Positions 36,074-43,992 of a DNA stretch of 64,000 nucleotides are shown in pieces (the stretch's first letter is position 1; every line of letters begins with the position of its first letter). The translations under genes and the position numbers were made by a program. The stretch is from CAVQMB01 sp963713445 (lineage in GTDB: Bacteria > Pseudomonadota > Gammaproteobacteria > Competibacterales > Competibacteraceae). The DNA lies in assembly GCA_963713445.1 (NCBI GenBank), contig CAVQMB010000047.1:124001-188000 (forward strand), in the 5' to 3' direction. Under the pieces are notes generated by a model. The model ran no database searches and was not told where the DNA came from. It worked only from the letters and a program-made list of their open reading frames with translations.

Positions 36074-37738
36074 TTAAGTACCGCTAGAATTGGATCTGTC
36101 AGCGTCCGCAAACATATCGCGCACCCGGCAGTCACCACACATCTGCAGTCGGCGCAGTGCGCGCTCGTCCGCAAACATCCAGTGACCTTGCAAGCGCGTG
36201 GTCATGGCAGCGATCACGCTACGGGTGGCGAACGGCGTACCACAGACTACGCAACAGAACGGCGCTTCCTCCTGCAAGGTACGGCTACGCCGGCGTACCT
36301 CGCGATCCAGCACAATCCGTTGCTGAAGGCCGATGGCGTCTTCGGGACAAGCCTGTTCGCAAAGCCCGCACTGAACGCAGTTGGCTTCGACGAACCGCAG
36401 CTGCGGCCGGTCGGCACCGGTCGTCAACGCCGCTGCCGGACAAACCGAGACGCAGGCAAAACACAGCGTACACGCCGTACCGTCGACCCGAACCTCGCCA
36501 AATGGCGCCGCGTCCGGCAGGTCGACGCTGGCTGGCGACTGCGGCGCCTGGGCCTGCAACCAGTCGATAGCGGCATACAGCATCGTGCGCTTCTCGTTGC
36601 TGCCGGCAAAACCAGCCGGCGTCAGCGCAGGCATACCCCGTTGTACGATCAGTACATCGAGCGATCGCGCGGTGTCGACCCTGACCAACCCCACGCCCGT
36701 CGCCTGATAGCCCATGCCCACCAACAACACCTGAGCCACGGCCAACTGATCCTGCAGTTCACGCCGCACACTATCCGGTACTTCAGGAGTGTCCAGTAAC
36801 AATACCCGGCAAGCGCCAAACGCCAACGCCGCCAGCCAGCTCTCCAGACCGACGCTGCCCAGATCCTCCACCAGCAGAGGGATGACGGCAGCAGGCAAGG
36901 AGTCCTTGCACTGCTCAAGGTGACGCTGGCCGGTTTCCCCATCGTGAATCACCAACACCGGACTGGTGCCACCAGCCTCCCGGTAAGCACGCAGCATGGC
37001 CCTCATCCGGTCGATGGTATCGGCCGGCGATGGATAACGGTAACTTATCGCCCCGGTGGGACAGGCGCTGGCGCAACTCCCGCCGCCCTGACAATAGAAC
37101 GGATCAATACTCACCGCCTCAACCAAAGCCGTGATAGCACCAGTCGGACAGGTCTCCAGGCAACGTGAACAACCCTTCAGCCGGCTTCGGCTGTGGGCGC
37201 AAATAGCCGGATTCAGTTCGAAATACTTGGGCTTTTCGAAGTCCCCCACCAGGCGCGCGAAATCCGTCAGCGCGTCAGTAACGCGCCCCGGATCGGGCCC
37301 CGGTGCGGCGTATCCAAATGGCAACTGCGGGTAAGTCAGCAGCGGCGCTTGCTGCAAATCCAGCACCAGATCGAAGATCCCTTCCGGCAATCCCCATAGT
37401 TGGCCCAGATCGGCCACCTTGTCTCCATCACCCAGCGTCACCCGATAGTTTCCCAAATGGCCCTCGAGCCGTACCGGCCGGCCGCTGCTGTAAAACAGGT
37501 TGTCCCGACCGGGGCCGCTGTCACGGGTGACCAGTGCCCAACCGGTCAAAGGCTCCGGCAGCGCGTCCAGTGCAGCCACCACCGCGGCATAATGACCGAT
37601 GACAAGAACCCTACCAGCCGAGTTGAATTCGACCACCCCGGTTGGCATCACCGTCAGCCGTGCTGCGGCAGCCAGTGCCGCCAGCCGGGGTTCGGCACCC
37701 GTGGCTGCGGCACGGTCGGATAAGGCCGAATCACTCAT
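36074..37738 (-). CDS. Multi-cluster 4Fe-4S protein of the fdh accessory operon
   Basis: 554 residues with at least three bacterial ferredoxin-type modules: CSRCLETCPTGAI and CASACPTGAI near residues 190-235, and CTLCFACVSVCPAAAL plus CVQCGLCEQACPEDAI near 430-475. Extra pairs CCVVCG and CGDC lie near the C terminus. The N-terminal 180 residues are a separate non-cysteine domain. It recurs in proteobacterial formate dehydrogenase loci; it probably transfers electrons during enzyme maturation or links FDH to another acceptor (inference). Its ATG overlaps the stop of the upstream DUF3306 gene as ATGA. Confidence 0.85.
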   Translation of the reverse strand: MSDSALSDRAAATGAEPRLAALAAAARLTVMPTGVVEFNSAGRVLVIGHYAAVVAALDALPEPLTGWALVTRDSGPGRDNLFYSSGRPVRLEGHLGNYRVTLGDGDKVADLGQLWGLPEGIFDLVLDLQQAPLLTYPQLPFGYAAPGPDPGRVTDALTDFARLVGDFEKPKYFELNPAICAHSRSRLKGCSRCLETCPTGAITALVEAVSIDPFYCQGGGSCASACPTGAISYRYPSPADTIDRMRAMLRAYREAGGTSPVLVIHDGETGQRHLEQCKDSLPAAVIPLLVEDLGSVGLESWLAALAFGACRVLLLDTPEVPDSVRRELQDQLAVAQVLLVGMGYQATGVGLVRVDTARSLDVLIVQRGMPALTPAGFAGSNEKRTMLYAAIDWLQAQAPQSPASVDLPDAAPFGEVRVDGTACTLCFACVSVCPAAALTTGADRPQLRFVEANCVQCGLCEQACPEDAIGLQQRIVLDREVRRRSRTLQEEAPFCCVVCGTPFATRSVIAAMTTRLQGHWMFADERALRRLQMCGDCRVRDMFADADRSNSSGT

Positions 37739-38298
37739 CAGCCGGCCTCTCCCGGCGCGCTATTGACGTCGCCGTGGCCGGTATCAGCCGCTGCCTCACG
37801 GACATTCTCCCCCTCGGTAGTGACCGCCGGGTCGTCAGCCAGGGATGGCGCACTCTCGGCCCCCGGCTTGACGGCAGAGGCTACCGCCTGACGTAGCTCG
37901 GCGGCGACGGTATCACCCAGTCCGGCGAAACAGGTGTAATCCTCGTCATAGTCGTTGAGGCCATCGCGCAGATTGAACTTCGGCGAATGAAACAGCTTGC
38001 GCAGCGCCAGCCGGCGCAGGTCCGAACTCACTCGCGGCGACAGGAACGGGCTGTAATCCGCGTTCTCGTCCAGCGACTCGATCGGCGGCATGTCAGCATC
38101 GCTCAAACCGGTGGTGGGTTCGGGTTCAGGCTCGACCGACTGGTTGCCCGCCTGTTCGCCGCCTGGCATCGACCCAGGTTCCTGCACCGATCCCGATTGA
38201 CGGGCCAACTGCTTGCGGGCCGACCAGCGTTCCAAAAGGCCCTGGCCGGTCATCGACGCTTCGGTAACCGGCGGCGACCCTGATTCAGTGTCGTTCAC
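37738..38298 (-). CDS. DUF3306 protein of the fdh locus
   Basis: 186 residues, best started at the GTG at 38298 with AGGAA 8 nt upstream; the start overlaps the end of the upstream gene by 14 bp. The first half is acidic and low in complexity. The conserved core is LRRLALRKLFHSPKFNLRDGLNDYDEDYTCF. This FN-RDGL-DYDEDY signature marks the DUF3306 family, found with formate dehydrogenase and DUF3305. The function is unknown. The C-terminal 50 residues are again low-complexity. Confidence 0.82.
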   Translation of the reverse strand: MNDTESGSPPVTEASMTGQGLLERWSARKQLARQSGSVQEPGSMPGGEQAGNQSVEPEPEPTTGLSDADMPPIESLDENADYSPFLSPRVSSDLRRLALRKLFHSPKFNLRDGLNDYDEDYTCFAGLGDTVAAELRQAVASAVKPGAESAPSLADDPAVTTEGENVREAAADTGHGDVNSAPGEAG

Positions 38299-38794
38299 CA
38301 GAGGTTTCCTTCCAGTCCTCACGTTTACGCTTGCGGCGAGGTTCCGGTCGATAATGGTCCAGCACGAAGCGCTCGACCCAGGCGTAAACCTCGGCGGGCA
38401 TGGCAACGGGATGCGCTTCTTCGTCGCCCTCGACGTAGGCATTGGCCTCGTCGAAACTGGCACTGACCAGAAACGGCCATGGCTGGCCACCGGCATCGCG
38501 ACGCAGGATCACGTAGAGCCGGGGCTGAGGGGCCATCAGGCCGTAGTAGTAGCTTTCCGCCTCGTCGCGGTGAAGTTGCAGGACGAATCCGCCCCACAAG
38601 AAATCGGTAGAACCATCTGGATAAGTGTGAATGGCTCGACGGGACGCCTCAGTGACCGCACGATCACTGGTCGCGATCACCCCGACCACCTGCCAGCTAT
38701 GGCGCAGCCAGCGGCTGTCGGAAGGCCGGCGCCGCAGCGACACCGCCAGCGGGAATGCGGCCGGACCAGACTCGGCTCCTAGTGGCTCAATCAT
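38285..38794 (-). CDS. DUF3305 protein of the fdh locus
   Basis: About 169 residues from the ATG at 38794; a longer version from the ATG at 38860 is possible and has a weak AGGGA upstream. Family features: FPLAVSLRRRPSDSRWLRHSWQVVGV near the start, then FLWGGFVLQLHRDEAESYYYGL and PRLYVILRRD, ending in a basic tail. DUF3305 and DUF3306 genes are regular companions of this formate dehydrogenase type. Their biochemical role is not established. It is the first gene of the minus-strand fdh operon. Confidence 0.8.
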   Translation of the reverse strand: MIEPLGAESGPAAFPLAVSLRRRPSDSRWLRHSWQVVGVIATSDRAVTEASRRAIHTYPDGSTDFLWGGFVLQLHRDEAESYYYGLMAPQPRLYVILRRDAGGQPWPFLVSASFDEANAYVEGDEEAHPVAMPAEVYAWVERFVLDHYRPEPRRKRKREDWKETSGERH

Positions 38795-38928
38795 CCTTTG
38801 ATCGGTCTTCGTTGTCTTGTCTAGGTAGTGATTTATACTCTTGGCCAGGAACACTAGCATGGTGTTTTCGTTCCCTGGTCACGTTTAGACTATGCCAACG
38901 CGCCCCCTACTGGCAATAGCTTCGTTTG

Positions 38929-39984
38929 ATGGACCCATCAAGACATGACCCGTTGCGGCCCGACATCTGGCCTTCCTGCGGCTACCGCCTGCTATCGGTG
39001 GATGAAGCGGGTCGCCTGCTAGCCACCGAAACTTTCCTGCGCCACTTCCTGCAACGCCCCGAGCTGGCACCGGTCACCGAATCCTGCTCCCGCGAGCGCG
39101 CCTTGCACCAGTCTCTGCTGGATGAACCCGAGCGGCCCGTCAGCAGCGCGCAGCTGGCCCAACTGGCAGACCCGGATGCCCGTGAAAACTACCAGTTTGC
39201 GCTGGCATTCCGCGATTTGCTGCTACGCCACCCCAGCCTGGAGGAGGCCTACCTAGCGCTGGTAAGCGGACGTGACGCCGTGACCCTGCCCGGCCCGCTG
39301 CTAGAACTTTTGGTGCAGTTGCTGGTACGGCATATCCTGGCCGACCCAGCAACCGATGGTTACCAGTGCCGCGCCGCGGAACTGCTGTTCCGGCCCCAGC
39401 AGGTCAGCCTGGAGTCGGGCGTGGTTGTGGCCGACGCCGGCTACCTTCAGCGGCACCGCCGTCCGCAGGCACTCAACGTACTGGAAACGCTGATCCACCA
39501 GGCGGGCGGCGTCGCCGCTGACGGCACAGCACGGCCCACCCTGGAGCTTCTCAACGAACACACCCTGGCCCATTATCGCGGCCACAGCGAGTCACGCGAT
39601 CTGGCGCTGGGCCTTAACCTAAGCGGACCGGGCCTCGAAGCCTTGTGCCGGGTGCTGGAGCGGTGGTTGCGGCATTTTCACGATGTTGCCGTGCGAATCA
39701 CGCCACTGAGCCAGGTTAACGACAGTCACTGGCGCTGGCACGTGGGCCTTGATGCCACGGGCACGGATCTGCTCAACCGGTTGTATCTCGACGGCGACCT
39801 GGACGACGACGAGCAGCGCCTGCTGCTGGGATTGTTCCGGCTCGACTTCGAGGACGTCGAGCGGATTCGTCCCGACCTGGCCGATTATCCGGTCTATCTG
39901 GCCATGGCCATGACGCCGGAACGTGAATTGCGGCTCAAGCCACAGAATCTGCTACTTAATCTGCCGCTCGCCGACGCATCATGA
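38929..39984 (+). CDS. Conserved protein divergent from the fdh operon (DUF6352-like)
   Basis: 351 residues, soluble, rich in Leu/Arg, mostly helical by eye. It has no metal motif and no signal peptide. The opening DIWPSCGYRLLSVDEAGRLLATETFLRHFL and the later DLLNRLYLDGDLDDDEQRLLLGLF are the best landmarks. I believe it belongs to a conserved family found beside formate dehydrogenase genes in proteobacteria (DUF6352), but I cannot confirm this. It is transcribed away from the fdh operon across a gap of about 135 bp and ends 18 bp before the end of the convergent pstA. Confidence 0.65.
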   Translation: MDPSRHDPLRPDIWPSCGYRLLSVDEAGRLLATETFLRHFLQRPELAPVTESCSRERALHQSLLDEPERPVSSAQLAQLADPDARENYQFALAFRDLLLRHPSLEEAYLALVSGRDAVTLPGPLLELLVQLLVRHILADPATDGYQCRAAELLFRPQQVSLESGVVVADAGYLQRHRRPQALNVLETLIHQAGGVAADGTARPTLELLNEHTLAHYRGHSESRDLALGLNLSGPGLEALCRVLERWLRHFHDVAVRITPLSQVNDSHWRWHVGLDATGTDLLNRLYLDGDLDDDEQRLLLGLFRLDFEDVERIRPDLADYPVYLAMAMTPERELRLKPQNLLLNLPLADAS

Positions 39985-40002
39985 CGCGCCTTGGCAGCCA
40001 TC

Positions 40003-40887
40003 CTAACGGCGTTCACCGAGCCGCAGCGTGGTACGGGCCAATACGTTGACCAGCAGCGCAAACAGGGTGGTCAAGAAGGCTGCCACATAAGCCAGCTGGT
40101 GCGCGGCCGCCGCCGGCTCGCTGATGAAACTCCAGATGACGTAGGTCAGATACCCGACCGGCTCGTGGAACAGCCTGCCGTTCCAGGTATAGTTCGACCA
40201 GCCGGCCGTGTAGATCAGCGGCGCCGTCTCGCCCATTGAGATGGCGGTGGCATACAGTACGCCGTTGAGCACTTGCGGGGCGCAGTTTTTCAGCGTGACC
40301 CGGAAAATCACCGTGCGCTCCCGGGCCCCCAGTGCATAGGCGGCCTCCCGCGCGTGTGGTGACACCTGCAGCAGCGCAATCTCGGCCGTGCGCGCGATGT
40401 ACGGCACGACCATCGCCGCCAGGGTAAGACAACCGGCCAGCAGCGAGAAATGCCAGCCCAGATAGTTGACCAGCGCCACATAGCCGAACATGCCCAGCAC
40501 AATCGACGGCACCCCGATCAGGGTATCGCAGCAGAAGCTGAACAGCCGGGCGCTGCGGCGATGCCGGTATTCCGCAAGATAGACGCCGGTCATGATGCCA
40601 ATCGGCGCTGCGATAGCGATGGCGCCGGCCGTCACCAGCAGCGTGCCTTCGATGGCGTTGAGCAGACCCTGATAACCCTGCGTGGTACGGGTCAGCACAA
40701 CCCAATCGATCGAGCCGCCGCCACGCACCACCACAAAACCTATAATCGCCACCAGGGCCAACGCCAGCAGCGCGAACATGACGCCGGCCACTGACCAGCC
40801 GATTACGCTCTGGACACGCCGGCGCAGATATCGCCAATCGCCTGACGCACGCGTCTCGCGGGCATAATCATCAGTTGCCACATTCAT
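40003..40887 (-). CDS. pstA: Phosphate ABC transporter permease PstA
   Basis: Inner-membrane subunit of the high-affinity phosphate importer. From the ATG at 40887 (GAGGGA 7 nt upstream, 2 bp after pstC) it has 294 residues and six membrane helices. The coupling motif EAAYALGARERTVIFRVTLKNCAPQVLNG is the EAA loop, and ISMGETAPLIYTAG is typical of PstA. pstB and phoU, which usually follow, are not here: the next gene is convergent, so the ATPase gene must lie elsewhere in the genome. Confidence 0.94.
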   Translation of the reverse strand: MNVATDDYARETRASGDWRYLRRRVQSVIGWSVAGVMFALLALALVAIIGFVVVRGGGSIDWVVLTRTTQGYQGLLNAIEGTLLVTAGAIAIAAPIGIMTGVYLAEYRHRRSARLFSFCCDTLIGVPSIVLGMFGYVALVNYLGWHFSLLAGCLTLAAMVVPYIARTAEIALLQVSPHAREAAYALGARERTVIFRVTLKNCAPQVLNGVLYATAISMGETAPLIYTAGWSNYTWNGRLFHEPVGYLTYVIWSFISEPAAAAHQLAYVAAFLTTLFALLVNVLARTTLRLGERR

Positions 40888-40889
40888 GC

Positions 40890-41849
40890 TCAGTCCCTCG
40901 CCAGCCACAACAGTGCGCGGGCCAGCGCATTGACCATCAGCGTGATCAGGAACAGGATCAGGGCGATTTCACTGAGGGCATGCCCGGCCATACCCGAGGC
41001 GTCCTGCAGCGCGCTGTCCAGTTGCGAAACGATAAATGACGCCATCGTGGAAATCGGACTGAAGATGTTGCCGGGCAGATAGCCCAGCGCATTGCCGCTG
41101 ACCATCAGCACCGCCATGGTCTCTCCCAGGGCCCGCCCCAAGGCCAAAATGGCGGCGCCAATGATCACCCGCCGGATGCTGGGCAGCGTCGCCTTCCACA
41201 GCACCTCGAACCGGGTCGCACCCAGCGCCAGGCCGGCTTCCCGCTGCCCGACCGGTACCCGCTCGATGGCGCCACGCACGGTTGAGGTAATCAGCGGTGC
41301 GATCATCAGTGCCAGCACCACGGCCGAGGTCAGCAGACCGTAGCCACTGCCGGTGGGCGGCTGGAAAAACGGGATAAAACCCAGCCAACGGGTCAGCACA
41401 GGGTACACATGGTGCGCCATGACAGGCACCAGCACCACCAGGCCCCAAAGACCGTAGACCACGCTGGGCACCGCGGCCAGCAGTTCGACCAGCAGTGCGA
41501 TGCCGTCGCGTGCCCGGTGCGGCACCGCCTCGGCCAGAAACGCGGCTGCGGCGACCGCCAGCGGCAGCGCCAGAACCAGGGCCAACAGTGAACTGAGTAC
41601 CGTTCCGGCGATCAGAAAGCCAATGCCATAGGACGCACCAGGTGGGACCTCGATCCCTCTGACCGTGACCATCGAGCCATACTCGTTACCCAGGCTCCAG
41701 TGATTCCCGGACAAGAACCGCCAGCCATTGAAGTGGATAGCCGGCCAGCTATCGATCAGCAGAAACCCGAAAATGGCCAGCAGCACCAGCGGAATCACGC
41801 AGGCGAACGCCGTCAGCATGATCCGGAAACCGGCATTGCCATTAGTCAT
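40890..41849 (-). CDS. pstC: Phosphate ABC transporter permease PstC
   Basis: Second permease of the phosphate importer. From the ATG at 41849 it has 319 residues. Motifs: FLLIDSWPAIHFNGWRFLSG near the N terminus, LAAVPSVVYGLWGLVVLVP, and the EAA-type loop REAGLALGATRFEVLWKATLPS followed by ALGRALGETMAVLMVSGN. Membrane helices alternate as expected. The ribosome-binding site is weak. A strong hairpin separates it from pstS. Confidence 0.94.
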   Translation of the reverse strand: MTNGNAGFRIMLTAFACVIPLVLLAIFGFLLIDSWPAIHFNGWRFLSGNHWSLGNEYGSMVTVRGIEVPPGASYGIGFLIAGTVLSSLLALVLALPLAVAAAAFLAEAVPHRARDGIALLVELLAAVPSVVYGLWGLVVLVPVMAHHVYPVLTRWLGFIPFFQPPTGSGYGLLTSAVVLALMIAPLITSTVRGAIERVPVGQREAGLALGATRFEVLWKATLPSIRRVIIGAAILALGRALGETMAVLMVSGNALGYLPGNIFSPISTMASFIVSQLDSALQDASGMAGHALSEIALILFLITLMVNALARALLWLARD

Positions 41850-41879
41850 AGGCGGTCGCTTTCTCGCAGACGTCAACAA

Positions 41880-41913
41880 GCCCGCCCGCGTTGCAGCGGC
41901 AACGCGGGCGGGC
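41880..41913 (-). terminator. Intercistronic hairpin between pstS and pstC
   Basis: A perfect 15-bp GC-rich inverted repeat (41880-41894 and 41899-41913, loop of 4) lies 15 bp after the pstS stop and about 31 bp before the pstC start. No T tract follows. Such stems typically stabilise the upstream message or attenuate, giving more PstS than permease. Confidence 0.65.
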
Positions 41914-41928
41914 GATGTGCTCGATCGT

Positions 41929-43017
41929 TTAGTGAATTCGGGCGATCTGCTTTTCAGTCAGCCGCACCGCCTTCTCCGGCAGCGGCATAAAGTTCACCGG
42001 CTTGAGGAATTTCGGTGAATTACCACCGTTGGCGCTCACCGCCCAGCGCAGGAACCTCTTCACCGCGGCAGCTTTGTCGCCCTGATCGCTATGCAGGATC
42101 ACATACTCGTAGTTGATGATCGGATAGGCCTGCCTGCCCGGCGCGAAAATCAGGCTAATGCGTTCGTCCTTGGGCGTCTTGGGCACCATCGCGGCGGCCG
42201 CCGCCGGTACTGTCTTCTCAGTCGGCAGCACAAACCCACCGGCGTGGTTCTTGAGCGCCGCTTCGCCCAGCTTGAGCTGATCAATGTGGTTCTTGTAGCT
42301 AATGCCGATGTAGGCCAGGCTGTAGCGATTGTCCTTCAGCGCCTGCACCATGCCCGGGTTGCCGGTCGCCCCGATCTCGCCCTGAACGGCCGGCCAGCTG
42401 ACGGCCGTGCCGTAACCGATGTGCTGCTTCCAGCCCGGCGTGCTGAACGACAGGTACTGGGTGAACAGGAACGTATCGCCACTACCATCGCTGCGGTGTA
42501 CCGGAATGATGCGCTTGTGCGGCAGCTGTACGCCCGGGTTCATCGTGCGCAGTGCGGCGGCATCCCAGTACCTGATCTTACCCTGGTAGATTTTGACCAG
42601 CGCCGGGCCGCTGAGCTTCAGATGCGCGTCGTTGAAACCCGGCACGTTGTAGTTGATCATCTGCGAGGAGATCGCAACCGGAATGTTCAGCATGCCAGGA
42701 TGTTTTTTCATCATGGCGTTGGGAAGATAGGCATCGGATCCGCCAAGCTGAACGTTTCCGGCGATGGACTGGGCGATGCCGGTGCCGCTGCCCGTGCTGG
42801 CGCTGTTAATTTTGACTTCCGGATGCGCCTTGGTGTAGGCAGGGACCCAGAGGTTGAACAGGGGATACAACAGACTGGATCCGGTTTCCTGGATCATGGT
42901 AGAGGCATAGCTAGTACCGGTCGCCGCGGTCAGCAATACGGCCGCCGCCATGGTCATCATGCCTTTGCGGGCCGCCTTCCCTGCGCAAGTTCTCCTGGCT
43001 TTAACCGTGTATTTCAT
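41929..43017 (-). CDS. pstS: Phosphate-binding periplasmic protein PstS
   Basis: Periplasmic phosphate receptor. 362 residues with a long signal peptide (hydrophobic core MMTMAAAVLLTAATGTSYA, cleavage near AYAS-like TSYAS). Phosphate-binding signatures: ETGSSLLYPLFNLW, ASTGSGTGIAQSIAG, LGGSDAYLPNAMM and HRSDGSGDTFLFTQYL. It heads pstS-pstC-pstA and has a Pho box about 130 bp upstream. Confidence 0.95.
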   Translation of the reverse strand: MKYTVKARRTCAGKAARKGMMTMAAAVLLTAATGTSYASTMIQETGSSLLYPLFNLWVPAYTKAHPEVKINSASTGSGTGIAQSIAGNVQLGGSDAYLPNAMMKKHPGMLNIPVAISSQMINYNVPGFNDAHLKLSGPALVKIYQGKIRYWDAAALRTMNPGVQLPHKRIIPVHRSDGSGDTFLFTQYLSFSTPGWKQHIGYGTAVSWPAVQGEIGATGNPGMVQALKDNRYSLAYIGISYKNHIDQLKLGEAALKNHAGGFVLPTEKTVPAAAAAMVPKTPKDERISLIFAPGRQAYPIINYEYVILHSDQGDKAAAVKRFLRWAVSANGGNSPKFLKPVNFMPLPEKAVRLTEKQIARIH

Positions 43018-43148
43018 GTTTAACGCCTTTTCAGTGCTTTAGCTATGAACCTGGTGTGCAAGCCTGCGCAGCTTTCCGCCACGCAATGCCGCGAAGTCCC
43101 GGTCAATGGAATCCATCGAAGACAGCGGCGTCAGGTTAAAAGACGCGG

Positions 43149-43166
43149 GTGACAGTTTGATGACAC
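43149..43166 (-). promoter_or_regulatory. Pho box (PhoB-binding site) upstream of pstS
   Basis: On the minus strand GTGTCAT-CAAA-CTGTCAC spans 43166-43149. It has two TGTCA repeats with an 11-bp period around an A-rich centre. This is close to the Pho box CTGTCAT-AAAW-CTGTCAY. It lies 132 bp upstream of the pstS start and reads toward it, so phosphate starvation should induce the operon through PhoB. Confidence 0.75.
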
Positions 43167-43242
43167 AGTGACCGCCACCGCCGGGTTACAGTTCTGAACC
43201 CCGGCACGGCGGCCGGCAGCATGATGGATGACGATCAGTTTT

Positions 43243-43258
43243 ACGTTTACGTAAACGT
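43243..43258. promoter_or_regulatory. LiuR-type operator, site 1
   Basis: ACGTTTACGTAAACGT is a perfect 16-bp palindrome lying 42 bp before the regulator ATG. It falls in the spacer between a possible -35 (TTTACG, 43240-43245) and a good -10 (TATAGT, 43263-43268), the usual position for a MerR-family operator. This suggests autoregulation. Confidence 0.65.
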
Positions 43259-43300
43259 GAGCTATAGTGCTGCCATCGAGTCTCGCTACTGCGATTACCC

Positions 43301-43711
43301 ATGCCCAGCACCCCGCCCGATAGCTACCGTATCAGCGATCTGGCCCGCGAATTTGGCATCACCACCCGCACCATCCGGTTCTACGAGGACCAGGGCCTGC
43401 TGAAGCCTCAGCGGGAGGGGCGGCGGCGCGTCTACGGACGGCGCGACCGCACTCGGCTCAAGCTCACGCTGCGAGGCAAGCGGCTTGGGCTGGCGCTGAG
43501 CGAGATCAAAGAGATTCTCGACCTGTTCGACTCGCCCAAAGGTGAGGAAGCCCAGCTACGTTACTTCCTGGACGTACTCAACCGTCACCGCAACGCTCTG
43601 GAGCAGCAGCGGGCCGATATCGAGGCCATCCTGAGCGAACTCGACGCTGCACGCAGCGAATGTCTGCGCCGGTTGGCGGCCATCGATCCGCTGTTACTCT
43701 CGTCCGGCTGA
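43301..43711 (+). CDS. liuR: MerR-family regulator of the LiuR type
   Basis: 136-residue transcription factor. The MerR winged helix-turn-helix is RISDLAREFGITTRTIRFYEDQGLL at residues 9-33, followed by RREGRRRVY-type wing residues and RTRLKLTLRGKRLGLALSEIKEILDLF. A C-terminal coiled coil (LNRHRNALEQQRADIEAILSEL) dimerises. No metal-binding cysteines are present. It resembles LiuR, which controls branched-chain acyl-CoA degradation. Genes for leucine catabolism follow, and matching palindromic sites flank it on both sides. Confidence 0.85.
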   Translation: MPSTPPDSYRISDLAREFGITTRTIRFYEDQGLLKPQREGRRRVYGRRDRTRLKLTLRGKRLGLALSEIKEILDLFDSPKGEEAQLRYFLDVLNRHRNALEQQRADIEAILSELDAARSECLRRLAAIDPLLLSSG

Positions 43712-43733
43712 TGACGTTGGCCGGGGCCACGTC

Positions 43734-43749
43734 ACGTTTACGTCAACGT
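43734..43749. promoter_or_regulatory. LiuR-type operator, site 2
   Basis: ACGTTTACGTCAACGT differs from site 1 by one base. It starts 22 bp after the regulator stop and lies upstream of the thioesterase remnant and liuC. It is the expected control site of the catabolic genes. Confidence 0.6.
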
Positions 43750-43772
43750 CAATACAACCGCAACCCTGGACA

Positions 43773-43899
43773 GACCCTGAGCGTGGTGGAGTCCGAGGTC
43801 TTCAACGAATCCGGCGACGACAGCCGGCTGATCGCCAAAGCCACTGTGACCCTGGCCGCGCTGCCTCGCCCCACCGATCCAGGCGCTGGCGATCGTTGA
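43773..43899 (+). pseudogene. C-terminal remnant of a hotdog-fold (PaaI-like) thioesterase gene
   Basis: In the frame ending at the stop codon at 43899, about 37 codons read PGQTLSVVESEVFNES, a short insert, then RLIAKATVTLAALPRP. This is the pattern of the last strand pair of PaaI-like acyl-CoA thioesterases (TLAVVEAEV-D--GRLIAKATGTF-VLP). The preceding two-thirds of such a protein is absent: the sequence upstream is the operator site and non-coding. I read it as what is left after a deletion. Confidence 0.5.
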
Positions 43900-43992
43900 G
43901 CCGATCATCCCGGTCCGTGGTCGCAACCATGGACAAAGCCGTCTAGCTGAGTACACTTCGCAGCAAAAGCGGACGATCGAAAAGCGGACACC

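Noticed and set aside
43660..43899. Open frame of 79 codons read as an intact small gene
   Set aside because: Its first half overlaps the end of liuR and the operator site; only the last 37 codons resemble a protein, so it is treated as a remnant.
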